From the NCBI GenBank assembly GCA_022574595.1, contig JACZRS010000020.1:1-64000 (forward strand): DNA of 64,000 nucleotides. The letters are read 5' to 3'. Every line of letters starts with the position of its first letter. The stretch's first letter is position 1. The notes beneath the pieces were generated by a model. The model saw nothing but the letters and a program-made list of their open reading frames with translations, did no database searches and was not told where the DNA came from. Positions 8,329 through 18,002 of the stretch are shown here, one piece after another. Source of the DNA: Planctomycetota bacterium (GTDB lineage Bacteria; Planctomycetota; Phycisphaerae; Phycisphaerales; SM1A02). Made by a program: the position numbers and the translations under genes.

Positions 8329-9411
8329 TTATGTAGGAGCGACCTGGCTGGTTTTTGCTGTAATAGCAGTGTCGCAGACATCAGGCTTCTTTAAGTCTGT
8401 TTCCAAAAGAAGTGTATCTGCCTCAAGCGCATGGGAAAGTTGTTGGCCAAGAATCTCTTTTAGCCTATATGGTTCTATCCCAGTGCCGGGACGTTTTATG
8501 GTCAAATCGCTCTCGGTTAATATGTGGCCGGCATCTAGCTTATGCTTAGTGATAATAGATTGGCGTGAGACGTTTCGTACATCATGCTCGATTGCATCAG
8601 GCTCTTTGGTTTGGCTACCTAACATTGAAAACGCTCTTTTAATATCCTGTACATACTCCCCAAACTCATCAGGTTCAAACGAGGCTGCGTGGTCAGGCCC
8701 GGGCGCATTTCGGTCATAGGTTATGTGCTTTTCAATAATCGAAGCACCAGTTGCAACAGCTAAAGCGCCCGTATCTACCGACGTTGTATGGTCGGAATAA
8801 CCAACTGCAACCGAAAAATTCTGCATTAGTATTCTGATACCCGCAAGATGCGCAGAACCATTTGGGGTTGGATAGGCACTTACACATTGAAGCAGTGCAA
8901 AGGGATAATTACCAAGCCAATCTACTGCGCGTTTAACTTCCGCTAAGGTAGCTGCACCGGTACTTAGAATGATCGGCTTTGATGTAGCTTTCATTGCCTG
9001 AATAAGCGGGCGATTAATTATATCGGTTGAAGCTATTTTTAGAGCTGCCCAATCAATTAAAGCTGCAACTTGCACTAATTCAACGGAATACACCGTAACG
9101 ATAGGATGCAGATTCTTTGTTACTGCGTAAGCAGCAAGTAGCTTCATGTCAGCGATAGACAATTCGAGTTTGCGTAGTAATTCTGATGCGTCAGCAATTC
9201 CGGGGGAAGCTTGATATGTAGCTAATTTTGATGCACTACTTAACAAGCGATCAGTTTCAAAGAATTGCAGTTTGACGGCATCTGCACCGGCTTGGCTTGC
9301 GTGATCGATCAACTCTTGTGCGCGCGTAACAGATCCATCGTGATTTACGCCGATTTCTGCAATTACATAAGGCTCGTATGCAGAACCAATTTCGCGAGTT
9401 CCAATTTTCAT
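8329..9411 (-). CDS. neuB: N-acetylneuraminate (nonulosonate) synthase
   Basis: NeuB condenses ManNAc (or a related hexose) with phosphoenolpyruvate to make a nine-carbon acid. The 360-residue protein has a TIM-barrel domain beginning AEIGVNHDGS (about 18-27), with ADAVKLQFF and STGAATLAEV, and then YSDHT and EKHIT motifs. A C-terminal SAF (antifreeze-like) domain spans about 285-345 (SIITKHKLDAGHILTESDL). Its ATG overlaps the neuA stop by four bases (ATGA), so the two are likely translationally coupled. Legionaminate synthase (NeuB2/LegI) is the alternative name. Confidence 0.9.
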   Translation of the reverse strand: MKIGTREIGSAYEPYVIAEIGVNHDGSVTRAQELIDHASQAGADAVKLQFFETDRLLSSASKLATYQASPGIADASELLRKLELSIADMKLLAAYAVTKNLHPIVTVYSVELVQVAALIDWAALKIASTDIINRPLIQAMKATSKPIILSTGAATLAEVKRAVDWLGNYPFALLQCVSAYPTPNGSAHLAGIRILMQNFSVAVGYSDHTTSVDTGALAVATGASIIEKHITYDRNAPGPDHAASFEPDEFGEYVQDIKRAFSMLGSQTKEPDAIEHDVRNVSRQSIITKHKLDAGHILTESDLTIKRPGTGIEPYRLKEILGQQLSHALEADTLLLETDLKKPDVCDTAITAKTSQVAPT

Positions 9412-10124
9412 GTTATTGCCCCAGCTGGTTCACGCATCAAAATCGCTTGCGCTAACGCTAAATCAACTGCATCATCAATATCAACTACCGCACCTGGAGG
9501 AGTTTGTATTCCACGACGATCTTTACCAAGAAATGTATGTGGATCCTTCGGAATAGCAGATTGCAAACTCGCTTTAGTTACAGCTATCACGCCGCCGTTT
9601 GGCAAAAATAATTTCGGCAAGTCCTGTCTTCGATCTATCTTATTTTCAATATACGCGCTGATTCGATTCTCATTATCTATGCGACACATCCAAAACGGAT
9701 GATGCTTTGAAACATCACTGTAAGATTGAACACTGTCCGCCCCCGTCGTAATTAGTAATTCAACGGCGTGGTCAATCAGATCGGCTGGGCGAATCGGCAC
9801 GTTTGCATATAACACTACTATTACAGCTTCATCTGAGTTGCTTTGCTCTACGGCATGATTAACAACTTCACTTACTGTTGCGGTATCAGTAGCAAGCTCA
9901 GGCGGCCTGTCAATTACCTGCACATCCATCCCACTGGCAGCGGAAGCAATATCCTGGCCATCTGTCGAAACGACAATCCGCGTTACACTTTGAGCAGCTT
10001 TGGCGTGCTCAATAGTGTGGCAAATCATGGACTTGCCCGCTAATTTGAGGGAATTCTTGCCCGGCAGTCCCTTACTACCAGCTCGTCCAATCACAACCGC
10101 AATTACACCAGTTTGGCTTATCAT
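9408..10124 (-). CDS. neuA: CMP-N-acylneuraminate cytidylyltransferase
   Basis: NeuA activates the nonulosonate as its CMP-sugar. The 238-residue protein has the CMP-synthetase P-loop-like start VIGRAGSKGLPGKN (about 11-24) and later the family-typical LYANVPIRPADLID. It keeps the R-x-GSKG-x-PGKN core needed for CTP binding. It overlaps both neighbours by four bases: its ATG lies in the stop of the Maf fusion gene, and its stop lies in the neuB start. This tight coupling of sugar activation with the presumed transferase suggests one pathway that delivers CMP-sugar to the Maf protein. Confidence 0.88.
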   Translation of the reverse strand: MISQTGVIAVVIGRAGSKGLPGKNSLKLAGKSMICHTIEHAKAAQSVTRIVVSTDGQDIASAASGMDVQVIDRPPELATDTATVSEVVNHAVEQSNSDEAVIVVLYANVPIRPADLIDHAVELLITTGADSVQSYSDVSKHHPFWMCRIDNENRISAYIENKIDRRQDLPKLFLPNGGVIAVTKASLQSAIPKDPHTFLGKDRRGIQTPPGAVVDIDDAVDLALAQAILMREPAGAIT

Positions 10125-13100
10125 GGCAATACTACCCAGTCCGGCAACTCATCATATTTTAACTGCGATGCAAGCTCATTGCGCTTAGCTACTAACTTTT
10201 TCCACAAGTCGCTAACTGATGAATCCTTAACATTACCCACACAATCCAAGCCTTGTGCATCAAATTCACTAACAGGAACAGACCCATCGCAAAGAATCAT
10301 CATTCTGCATCTGCCTACGTCGATCATAACGCGACTCGGGGGCGCGGTTTCCGTCAAATTGTCCTGGCCATCTTTTAATAAATCTTCTTTGGTGCATGGT
10401 TCAATTACCGCTGCACCCAATGTCATCTGCCAGCGATCAAAGAAGGATTCGATGTCTTGATAAGTTGTGCAGCAACGCTTTATGCGGGGCACAATCCAGG
10501 GAATTGCAAAGGCAGCATTGGGGGAGTGGTTGGTCAATCGTTTTCTATTAGCCAGCAAGTACTGCATGTTTTCCAGTACTTCACGAAAACCATCAACTCC
10601 CATCATCTGCTTATATGTTTCAGCGCGATCCGCATTAAGATCAATACTTACAACATCAAGCGGGCATTTTAATAAACGATCTAGTGTTGTTTGGTTTGTG
10701 AGCAGTTCGGTCCTCAGATGAATTCCGCTAATACCCGATGATTTTGCGAGATTTATAATTTCATCAAATTGATTGTGTAGAAGTGGATCCCCTGTGCCAT
10801 GCAGTGTCAGAACGCAATCGCCTTCTTCGCCCAGCGTTTGGAAGATTCTCTTTGTCAGGTCGATTGATATTGGGCTGCGCGAAGGAGTATTGCTCTTACT
10901 TTTGCGCTGGCAATTAAGTTCTAGTATTACATGCTGAGGCAAATGTGTTGCTTTACTGGAATCATATTCAGTAATAGCTTCTACTATCTGTGCTGATGTA
11001 ACTTTGCCAAGGGATAATTTGGGTTCGATGATTTGCTTGATTGCTCTTTTGTAGCGAGGAGCATCAAACGTAGCGCGGATGCGCGAACGGGTTATATCAT
11101 GATCAATCTGTATGTTGGCATCTCGCGCTATGGTGTCAGGTTGGGGTGCATTGGGTTGATAAACAAGCAAGCCGCCTACGGTTGAAACTCTATTGCGAAT
11201 CGAAAGTTCCTGCATAAGCCCAGCACTTAACAAGCATCCGCAAAGCCCAGGCGGAGCTTGTGTGAATACCAGGCCGTGCTGATCAGGCATTTGCAAATGT
11301 CTCTCGATCACTGCATCGCAACCAGCCTCGCTTGAGACATCTATAAGAGGCCAATCCGGCCCAACAATTAGTGCAGCGGTAAGCTCGCGTTTTTTCATTA
11401 CTTGCGACATTATCTGCGGGCAAAGCACTTCATCATAAACGCTCATACCCCCAATACCTCCTCGCCAAGATGTTGGGCACCATTTTCTGGCAGCGGCAAC
11501 GGCTGGAAATTCGCTGCCAAATGGCGAGCCATCACAATGCTCAATTTCAACTGGCAAACCAATTTTGCTGCGATCGATAAGCGCTTCGACATCAAAATCA
11601 TGCGGAGATATAAGGATAATCTCCTTTAGCTGCTGGGAAGTACCTAGTTTTTGTAATGTTGTTTGTAAGACAGTTTGGCCGGCAAATTGCTCTGCGAGTG
11701 ATCGCTTAACTCCCAGGCTGTTCTGCAGAGGATCAATGGGAACAAGCGCAGCAATTTTTGAAGCGCGTTTGGTTTTGTGTTTGCCATCAATGTTTACAAG
11801 ATTAGTTGGGGCATTGTTTGATGTATCAATCTGCTTACCTTGTAGAATCAAACTGGATTGTTTTAGCTGACAGCTCATTTCATCTGCAGCATCTGCTATC
11901 CATATTACGTTTTGCAGATCGCGATCAAGCTGAGCTTTTTGTCGTTCTATGGGATCAAGATCTTCTTGCATTTGCAAACGTCGATCAGCCTTAAAGCGAT
12001 TAAAAACCCCAAGCTGATTAAGATGGCTGAGTATTTCAAAGGTACTAAAGCGCTCCTGCACATCTTTGCGGTATTTTTCAATTTTCTTGAAGTGCTTCTC
12101 CATCTTCTGGTGATCAAGTTGATCGCGCAGCATTTTTCGAATAATCGATGCGGTCTTTTTGGATGTTTGCTTAAGTTGCGTAATTTCACCAAGCACTTCA
12201 TTTACACGCTCATTAGCAATGTTCAGACGCTTTGAATCCAATTCCGTGGAAGGGATAGGAATTTCAGGCAGCGGTTTAGTTGCATATTTTTCCAGTACTT
12301 CAGCAAGTGTTTTATTTTCAACTCGCTGCTTGGCAACCCCGCCTTCGGTTGCATCAATGATCTTTACATCTTCATCCTGGTAGTTTGCGAAATCTCGCTC
12401 GAATTGATTTAGATAGGTTGTCATCTGCAAATCGCTGTAGATAGAGCGGCCATGCACATCTACCATTTTCTGCAAGTGTGATCTATGGCGAACAATACGC
12501 TGCCACTCCATCATCTCGATGGTGTTAAATGGATTCAGCTCAGGCGCCCAAACTTCATGAATAGCAGTGCCCGGCGTGTAATACAAACCATCAGTAAAAC
12601 CCAAGTCCTGGCCTATAAATGAAATTGGATTGCACCCAAGATGTCGAGCTAAATATAGCGCAAGGTGGGCAACAGTAGCACCTGCGGGGATGTTGCCCAT
12701 TGGCCGTTTGTGTTCGCCTAATAGTTGATCCAAGAATCCAGCTCCGCAACATCTAATTGCCCCGGGAAAAGAATCCAAAATGGCTGGATGCGCCTTTGGT
12801 TCTGCTACTAAAGTCACTCCCTGCACCATTTGGGGAGTTATTCCCTCATAGAAACGCTTGGATATCTGATGGTAATCCAGTGCGGTAACAAAGTGCGGTC
12901 GAATACCTAGATCAAGCAGCGGCCTCAAGGTCGTCTGCGCAGCGATAATTACGCAACGATCCCTTACTCCAGGCTGAGCGAGCAGATGAACGTTCTTACG
13001 CAAACTTGGGCCCGCTGAAACAACAACCGCAGGATATCCCTTTGCTATATTCTCAATATCATCAATTCCCGCACCGGCAGCGTAATGATCAAAATTAAGC

Positions 13101-13729
13101 AGGTTATTGCGAATGGTATCGATCGAGCGCATTAATGTAGTTAAGAGTGTTGTCTTAGCGGCTGAAACATGTTTGGAAAAGGTTTCAACAAACGTTGCTG
13201 ATTGCTTCGACAGCCTGCTGCGGCTATTGGGGTGCTCAAGAAAATGAACGCCTTGGGCAATGATAGATTCAGAACCATCCAGCAAGCGTGCTAGCTCCCC
13301 GCTATCTGATGGATCGGTAACCCAAACCACAAGAGAGTTTTTGATCCATTGGGAATGATCAATATTTTCAAATACAGCGCGTAGCAACTTCAAATCTGAT
13401 TCAAAGACAATGATGATGCCCGTTCTTTGCATCCGCTCAGCAAGCAACTTAACGTGATAGCCCGCACCAAATCCAAGTACAACCACGACGGCATTTTCTA
13501 CAAGATCAATGGATTCGGTGAGACGCTGGGCTTCATCTATGGGGCGGTGCTTGGAGCAGAGTCCTTTGCCTTGAATAATCACTGCTGGTGCACTTTGCTG
13601 TGTGTCTATAATCGATATGTCCGTGTATGGCTCAGCCTGTCTGATTTTCTTAGCAAAGTCAGCATTGCGCTCGCCCATATGCTGAAGATTCCTCTCCAGC
13701 GGGGATTCAATTGCAATAGTTGTTGTCAT
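10121..13729 (-). CDS. Maf/DUF115 nonulosonate transferase-like protein fused to a SpsF-like domain and a degenerate radical-SAM/SPASM-like domain
   Basis: The product has 1202 residues and three recognisable parts. Residues ~60-480 are a Maf/MptE-like region (DUF115), with VVLGFGAGYH (83-92), VVVSAGPSLRKN (235-246) and ISFIGQDLGFTDGLYY (369-384); Maf proteins attach nonulosonates to flagellin. A helical linker (500-620) follows. Residues ~658-860 resemble a SpsF/NeuA-type nucleotidyltransferase (LVPIDPLQNSLGVKRSL; later GPDWPLID). Residues ~932-1180 follow a radical-SAM/SPASM layout (VILELNC, LHGTGDPLLH, then DGSVPVSEFD...GNVKDSSVSDLW). The CX3CX2C cluster motif is absent, with only Cys940 at that site, and the SPASM cysteines are also missing, so this part is probably not a working Fe-S enzyme. 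It heads the neuA-neuB-neuC set with ATGA coupling, which suggests it uses the CMP-sugar. The exact acceptor is unknown. Confidence 0.8.
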   Translation of the reverse strand: MTTTIAIESPLERNLQHMGERNADFAKKIRQAEPYTDISIIDTQQSAPAVIIQGKGLCSKHRPIDEAQRLTESIDLVENAVVVVLGFGAGYHVKLLAERMQRTGIIIVFESDLKLLRAVFENIDHSQWIKNSLVVWVTDPSDSGELARLLDGSESIIAQGVHFLEHPNSRSRLSKQSATFVETFSKHVSAAKTTLLTTLMRSIDTIRNNLLNFDHYAAGAGIDDIENIAKGYPAVVVSAGPSLRKNVHLLAQPGVRDRCVIIAAQTTLRPLLDLGIRPHFVTALDYHQISKRFYEGITPQMVQGVTLVAEPKAHPAILDSFPGAIRCCGAGFLDQLLGEHKRPMGNIPAGATVAHLALYLARHLGCNPISFIGQDLGFTDGLYYTPGTAIHEVWAPELNPFNTIEMMEWQRIVRHRSHLQKMVDVHGRSIYSDLQMTTYLNQFERDFANYQDEDVKIIDATEGGVAKQRVENKTLAEVLEKYATKPLPEIPIPSTELDSKRLNIANERVNEVLGEITQLKQTSKKTASIIRKMLRDQLDHQKMEKHFKKIEKYRKDVQERFSTFEILSHLNQLGVFNRFKADRRLQMQEDLDPIERQKAQLDRDLQNVIWIADAADEMSCQLKQSSLILQGKQIDTSNNAPTNLVNIDGKHKTKRASKIAALVPIDPLQNSLGVKRSLAEQFAGQTVLQTTLQKLGTSQQLKEIILISPHDFDVEALIDRSKIGLPVEIEHCDGSPFGSEFPAVAAARKWCPTSWRGGIGGMSVYDEVLCPQIMSQVMKKRELTAALIVGPDWPLIDVSSEAGCDAVIERHLQMPDQHGLVFTQAPPGLCGCLLSAGLMQELSIRNRVSTVGGLLVYQPNAPQPDTIARDANIQIDHDITRSRIRATFDAPRYKRAIKQIIEPKLSLGKVTSAQIVEAITEYDSSKATHLPQHVILELNCQRKSKSNTPSRSPISIDLTKRIFQTLGEEGDCVLTLHGTGDPLLHNQFDEIINLAKSSGISGIHLRTELLTNQTTLDRLLKCPLDVVSIDLNADRAETYKQMMGVDGFREVLENMQYLLANRKRLTNHSPNAAFAIPWIVPRIKRCCTTYQDIESFFDRWQMTLGAAVIEPCTKEDLLKDGQDNLTETAPPSRVMIDVGRCRMMILCDGSVPVSEFDAQGLDCVGNVKDSSVSDLWKKLVAKRNELASQLKYDELPDWVVLP

Positions 13730-13821
13730 CTGCAGCGTATCTCAACCTTTTAGCACAAGAGTGCGTATGAGATATCGGAAGAACAGCATTTCGTGCTGCA
13801 AATAGCGAGCTAAGATTACTT

Positions 13822-14418
13822 ATGCCAGATCCGCCGAATGTAGGACTATTTACCCGCTTCGTATTGGAAAATCCCTATCCAATCGCGGTTGTTGCAATTG
13901 TAGTGGGGGCGGGGTTGCTTATTAGTGGGCTTCGTGAAGGGCTGCGGAATCGCCAAAGAATTGGAATTCTAGGAATCTCAATTGCGATTGCAGTGTTGAT
14001 CATTGCCTGGTCGGTCACTACCTCAGGGGAACACGCCAAGGCATTGACCCGTTCACTTGTAGAGGCGACCGCCCAGGCAGATGCAATAAAAGTGATGTCT
14101 CACTTCACCTCTGATGCAACCATGTCCTTTTCATCGCCAACCAATCCAGGCTATCCGATTAACTTTATTGAAGCTCAAGCAATTCGTTTAGAAAGTCAAT
14201 TCAGTATCGAATCCAACAGGATCAGATCGTTAAAAGGTTTCACGCAGTCGGCAAACTCAGCCATCGTACATTTATCTTGTTCTACAACAATAGCAGGTGG
14301 GTATGTCGCTACACCTAGTAGTTGGGTGCTGCGTATTGAACGTCAAGATGATGACTCATGGAAAATCGTACATTTCACATGGGTGTCAATACTGAATCGG
14401 CCCCCTCCAGAATTGTAA
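13822..14418 (+). CDS. Two-TM membrane protein with an NTF2/SnoaL-like outer domain
   Basis: The 198-residue product has two hydrophobic segments (about 16-35 and 48-66), separated by a short basic loop (REGLRNRQR). The remaining ~130 residues, probably outside the membrane, resemble an NTF2-like (SnoaL) fold. The clues are LTRSLVEATAQADAIKVMSHF (helix with the ageing cone-fold start), then FSSP and a final WKIVHFTW strand. I do not recognise a named family. It is divergent from the Maf fusion gene, and its stop lies close to the convergent large secreted protein at 14448. Its function is unknown. Confidence 0.7.
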   Translation: MPDPPNVGLFTRFVLENPYPIAVVAIVVGAGLLISGLREGLRNRQRIGILGISIAIAVLIIAWSVTTSGEHAKALTRSLVEATAQADAIKVMSHFTSDATMSFSSPTNPGYPINFIEAQAIRLESQFSIESNRIRSLKGFTQSANSAIVHLSCSTTIAGGYVATPSSWVLRIERQDDDSWKIVHFTWVSILNRPPPEL

Positions 14419-14447
14419 TACCAGCCAAACGAATTAGAGCAATTTGT

Positions 14448-17183
14448 TTATTTAGAACCGGAAGATATCAGATCGTTTTCTTTCTCAAGTTCAATAAACG
14501 GAGGTATATAAAGTATCTGGTTCAATCTGGCGTTTCCGCCTCTCTCTATCACACCTACTCTGATTTCTTTGCCTGCTAAGAGTCTTGCGCCGTCTTTGAT
14601 TCTAAATACCTTGACCGAAGTTCGATTAGGCGCCAAAGTCGCAATACTTCTTCGTTGTCGAGGCATTTGCGGAGCTGAGATATAACCATCCAGGCTAATT
14701 GGTTGCTTGCCCGTATTGGTAATATATTGCGTGATATGCAAATCATAAGTACCTGTATCGGGGTTGTGGACAGCTTGCCAATGTGCAGACATTCGTGCTT
14801 CTTCTAGACCAACTTCTAATTCGACATATACACTTAGTTTATAGTCCCTATCAGCTGAGAGCTCGATTTGTGCTTCAACAAATGTGCGCTCTGCAACAAC
14901 TCCCGGATCGAATGTAAGAGTCACAGGTTGGCTAATCACTTCGCCTGGCTGAATTGTTACTCTATGTCTTCGTGGCGAAATGCGCCAACTCTCCGGCGCA
15001 ATAAGTCTGATATCAACTGAGATCGGAACATCCCAAGGGTTTGAGAGTTTAATTTCATGTTCGTGTTGCTGGCGGCGGGCTGGTATGAAGCTGGGAGTGA
15101 ATTGGAAACCAGCTCGGAATTTCGCCAAGTTTATATCAACGCCTTCTATAAAAACAGGCAAATTATCCAGCTCAATAGTGTGGTAGCCATCTTCAACATA
15201 TACTATCTTGCGATTACCAAATACATCCTTAACTACAACAGGGCCATCCGCTAGTAGCATTTTAATAACGGACTTTTCTGTTGTAGTTTGTTCATTCCAG
15301 GCAGCGAGAACAGTATCACCGGGTCTAGCGCCTTTGATCAGCCAACCACGTAACCCCTCGCCCAGGGGCAAATCACCAGCATAAGATCGACGGCCGAGCT
15401 GGTTAGCCAGAATATGCCAGGGGCCATATGCAATATCTGGCACAAGCTGGGCGCGTCCTCTACCACGCATATTCCAAGGAGCTTGAATTGTTGGTTGCTT
15501 TATCCCAGCCCGCCAGCCGTAAAGTGTACGAAGTACAAGATCAATAATGCGATCACGTGGCGAATATAGTTCAGGTGGCAGCGACTGATATGTGACAGAG
15601 AGAATTGTTGCATCAAATAACCATGCGGGCGCAAATTCCTCAAGTGATTCCGCTTGTATGTTATAGGGGAGCAAGATACTGTAACCGTGTGGTGATGGAA
15701 TGGGCGGTGGCTCACGCTCAACCGGCCAGGGTATGTTCACAATCGGTCCGGGCACAAAATTCTTCAGTGACCGATCCATATTTCCAATCAGAGCGTTAAG
15801 GTTCCGTGGATTTATTACCTCAAACGCAGAGGCATTTCCAATTTGCCATCTTTGTGAGATAGCCCCAAAATTAACTAATAAGCTATCGAGTGAATCACTC
15901 TCACCTAGTTCCTGGTCATTGGCAGATAAGTTATTATTGCTGAACTGAGAATGCATTTCATCGAGAAGGAATGTCAGTTCAATTGCATCTGCTAGTAATA
16001 TCTTTGCTGCTCTACGCACCGCTTGTGGGGGCGTAACCTTTGGTTCGTTAAAGCCAGACTGAGTGTCAAGTTTATCCAGTGACATTATAACTCTGGCAAC
16101 TCCTAATTGTCGAAGTAAATGTACAACCGTATCTATGTGGACGACAGGCGTGGGTGGAAGAATCACTCCAAAGGAGTTTTCATGCGCACGGGACCCAAGT
16201 AAATCATCAGGCATTACCACAAAGTCAAGCAAACGTCGATCAATGTCGCCATTGCCTTCACGAATATCAAGCACAGCTCGATACCATCCGCATTGCAATT
16301 GGCTTAAATCAATGATTCTGCGCGTGGTGCCACGTTCTATTTCAAATACTTCATCCAGCAGAGTATTGCTGTTTAAATCCAGGATTCGAAGCTTGCCGCT
16401 AAGATCTTCGCCAGTCAGGTCGCGCACTAAGACATTGAATTTAGGTTCCGCAGAAACAGTCACCACATTTCCAGGCGAGGACGTAGATAATTCAATGCGA
16501 GGCTGATGCCAAATGGTAATTTCATCAAACCACGCTTGCCCCGACATATCTTCCAGCAGCGGTTCGCCATGAATACGCTTGCTGCCGATAAACTGATTTG
16601 GCTGCAATAATTGAAGATCAAGAACCAAGTCAGCTGCCTTATTAAAGTCACCAAATAAAAGTATAGAGATATCCTGCCAGGTGTCACCAGTTCTTGCTAA
16701 CGAAGAGTTAATGCGGCTATCTTCAATAATTTTTCCTGTTTCATCATTGAACCAAGCAGATATCCTGGCGCGTGCATGATTTAACCCTTTGGTTCGCACT
16801 TTGGCAGTAATCATGTAATCACTACCCGGCAGAACCGGAATTACCGCAGTGGGGATCTTTGCGGATAATGAACCACCATCTAAATTAAAGCCAAAGGACC
16901 AGTTACCTCCAGCTGCAAATTCATTTGTCAGTTTCATCTTTCCAAAAGCGGGAAAGCCTTTGCCCGGCTCTATGTGTCGATAGAAATTGATCGGCATCTC
17001 GTAAGGAGCTTTCTGCGCTTCTTCGAAATCAAAATGCCTCAATAACCGCCTGAAAGAAGAAAGCCCGGAGCTATTAAATTTAATTTGATCCTGTCTAGCA
17101 ATTACCTGAGCTATACATGGCCCAGCTAAAGATAACGCGCAAAGAGATGCTGCAATTAAACGCCATTGACCAAGGAGATTCAT
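14448..17183 (-). CDS. Large secreted protein with CBM-like and NEW3-like domains, function unknown
   Basis: About 911 residues follow a clear signal peptide (MNLLGQWRLIAASLCALSLA-GPCIAQ). An N-terminal beta-sandwich resembling carbohydrate-binding modules covers about 60-230 (WSFGFNLDGGS...YMITAKVRTKG...GDTWQDISILLFG). A central region (about 330-640) contains a glycosidase-like layout but no catalytic motif I can name. The C-terminal third resembles a NEW3/NPCBM-associated fold (EIKLSNPWDVPISVDIRL...VTIQPGEVISQPVTLTF). The ATG at 17183 was preferred over 17219 because it puts the signal peptide at the start; neither has a good Shine-Dalgarno. It is divergent from 17271. A role on cell-surface or environmental polysaccharide is only a guess. 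Confidence 0.72.
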   Translation of the reverse strand: MNLLGQWRLIAASLCALSLAGPCIAQVIARQDQIKFNSSGLSSFRRLLRHFDFEEAQKAPYEMPINFYRHIEPGKGFPAFGKMKLTNEFAAGGNWSFGFNLDGGSLSAKIPTAVIPVLPGSDYMITAKVRTKGLNHARARISAWFNDETGKIIEDSRINSSLARTGDTWQDISILLFGDFNKAADLVLDLQLLQPNQFIGSKRIHGEPLLEDMSGQAWFDEITIWHQPRIELSTSSPGNVVTVSAEPKFNVLVRDLTGEDLSGKLRILDLNSNTLLDEVFEIERGTTRRIIDLSQLQCGWYRAVLDIREGNGDIDRRLLDFVVMPDDLLGSRAHENSFGVILPPTPVVHIDTVVHLLRQLGVARVIMSLDKLDTQSGFNEPKVTPPQAVRRAAKILLADAIELTFLLDEMHSQFSNNNLSANDQELGESDSLDSLLVNFGAISQRWQIGNASAFEVINPRNLNALIGNMDRSLKNFVPGPIVNIPWPVEREPPPIPSPHGYSILLPYNIQAESLEEFAPAWLFDATILSVTYQSLPPELYSPRDRIIDLVLRTLYGWRAGIKQPTIQAPWNMRGRGRAQLVPDIAYGPWHILANQLGRRSYAGDLPLGEGLRGWLIKGARPGDTVLAAWNEQTTTEKSVIKMLLADGPVVVKDVFGNRKIVYVEDGYHTIELDNLPVFIEGVDINLAKFRAGFQFTPSFIPARRQQHEHEIKLSNPWDVPISVDIRLIAPESWRISPRRHRVTIQPGEVISQPVTLTFDPGVVAERTFVEAQIELSADRDYKLSVYVELEVGLEEARMSAHWQAVHNPDTGTYDLHITQYITNTGKQPISLDGYISAPQMPRQRRSIATLAPNRTSVKVFRIKDGARLLAGKEIRVGVIERGGNARLNQILYIPPFIELEKENDLISSGSK

Positions 17184-17270
17184 CAACTTGTTATCGGTCG
17201 ATTGGCCTAGAGGCTCCATGTTTGCCGATGTTCATATCTACGGTTTATTTAACTACATAGGGGAATTATT

Positions 17271-18002
17271 GTGGCCGCGATTGTTCGCATTACTCTTTTA
17301 ACTTCAATCCTCGCAGGTCTTGTCCTGCTGGGATATTGGCGAGTTTCTGTTGACCTCAAACAACGGGAAATCCAAGAGCTGCAAGCCTTAAACCAGCAGA
17401 TGCAATCGCAGCTTCAAGCAAGGGCCGCAATGATTGCGCGTTTGGATCGCTCCAAACGAATCGCACACATTCAGATTCTCGATCAACGAAAAGATAGTAG
17501 TGGGCAAATCACTGAGACAGATCTATTGTTTGTTGAACTAGATGATGCAGGAAGCGAAATAGCGCGCCAGGCAATCACCATACCCGGCAACGTGCTTTAC
17601 ATTGATGCTTGGACAGTCAAATTCAAACAAGAAGATGTCGCAGAAGGTCATCCCTTAAGAGGTAGAACACTTGTTCTGCTTCGGCGTATTTATTCAGATC
17701 GCTTGGCGCCACGAGATGGCATTGAAATTGACACTCCTGGTGCTGTACCGGCTGCTTATGCGGTTAGTGAGTTTGCGGAATTTCAGCAAAAGCTTTGGAA
17801 ACACTTTTGGGATATAGCTACGGATAGGGAATTGGCTGCTAACATGGGAGTTAAAGTAGCCCAAGGCGAAGCGGTCTACAAACCCGTTAGAACTGGCGAA
17901 GTACTGGAGTTAGTTGTTGATGCAGCTGGCGGGATGAATCTTTCTCAATATGTCGATGAAAATGCGGCTGTAAGGCACGTTGATGCCCAAACCCACAACT
18001 AA
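17271..18002 (+). CDS. Single-TM protein with coiled coil, function unknown
   Basis: The 243-residue product starts at GTG, preceded by AGGGGAATTATT. It has one N-terminal TM helix (about 5-23) and then a Gln-rich coiled coil (LKQREIQELQALNQQMQSQL, about 29-48). A ~180-residue domain lies probably on the outer side and includes ETDLLFVELDDAG and YIDAWTVKFKQ. No enzyme motif is visible. The gene overlaps the uracil-DNA glycosylase gene by 20 bp, so the two are probably co-transcribed. I do not recognise the family. Confidence 0.72.
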   Translation: MAAIVRITLLTSILAGLVLLGYWRVSVDLKQREIQELQALNQQMQSQLQARAAMIARLDRSKRIAHIQILDQRKDSSGQITETDLLFVELDDAGSEIARQAITIPGNVLYIDAWTVKFKQEDVAEGHPLRGRTLVLLRRIYSDRLAPRDGIEIDTPGAVPAAYAVSEFAEFQQKLWKHFWDIATDRELAANMGVKVAQGEAVYKPVRTGEVLELVVDAAGGMNLSQYVDENAAVRHVDAQTHN

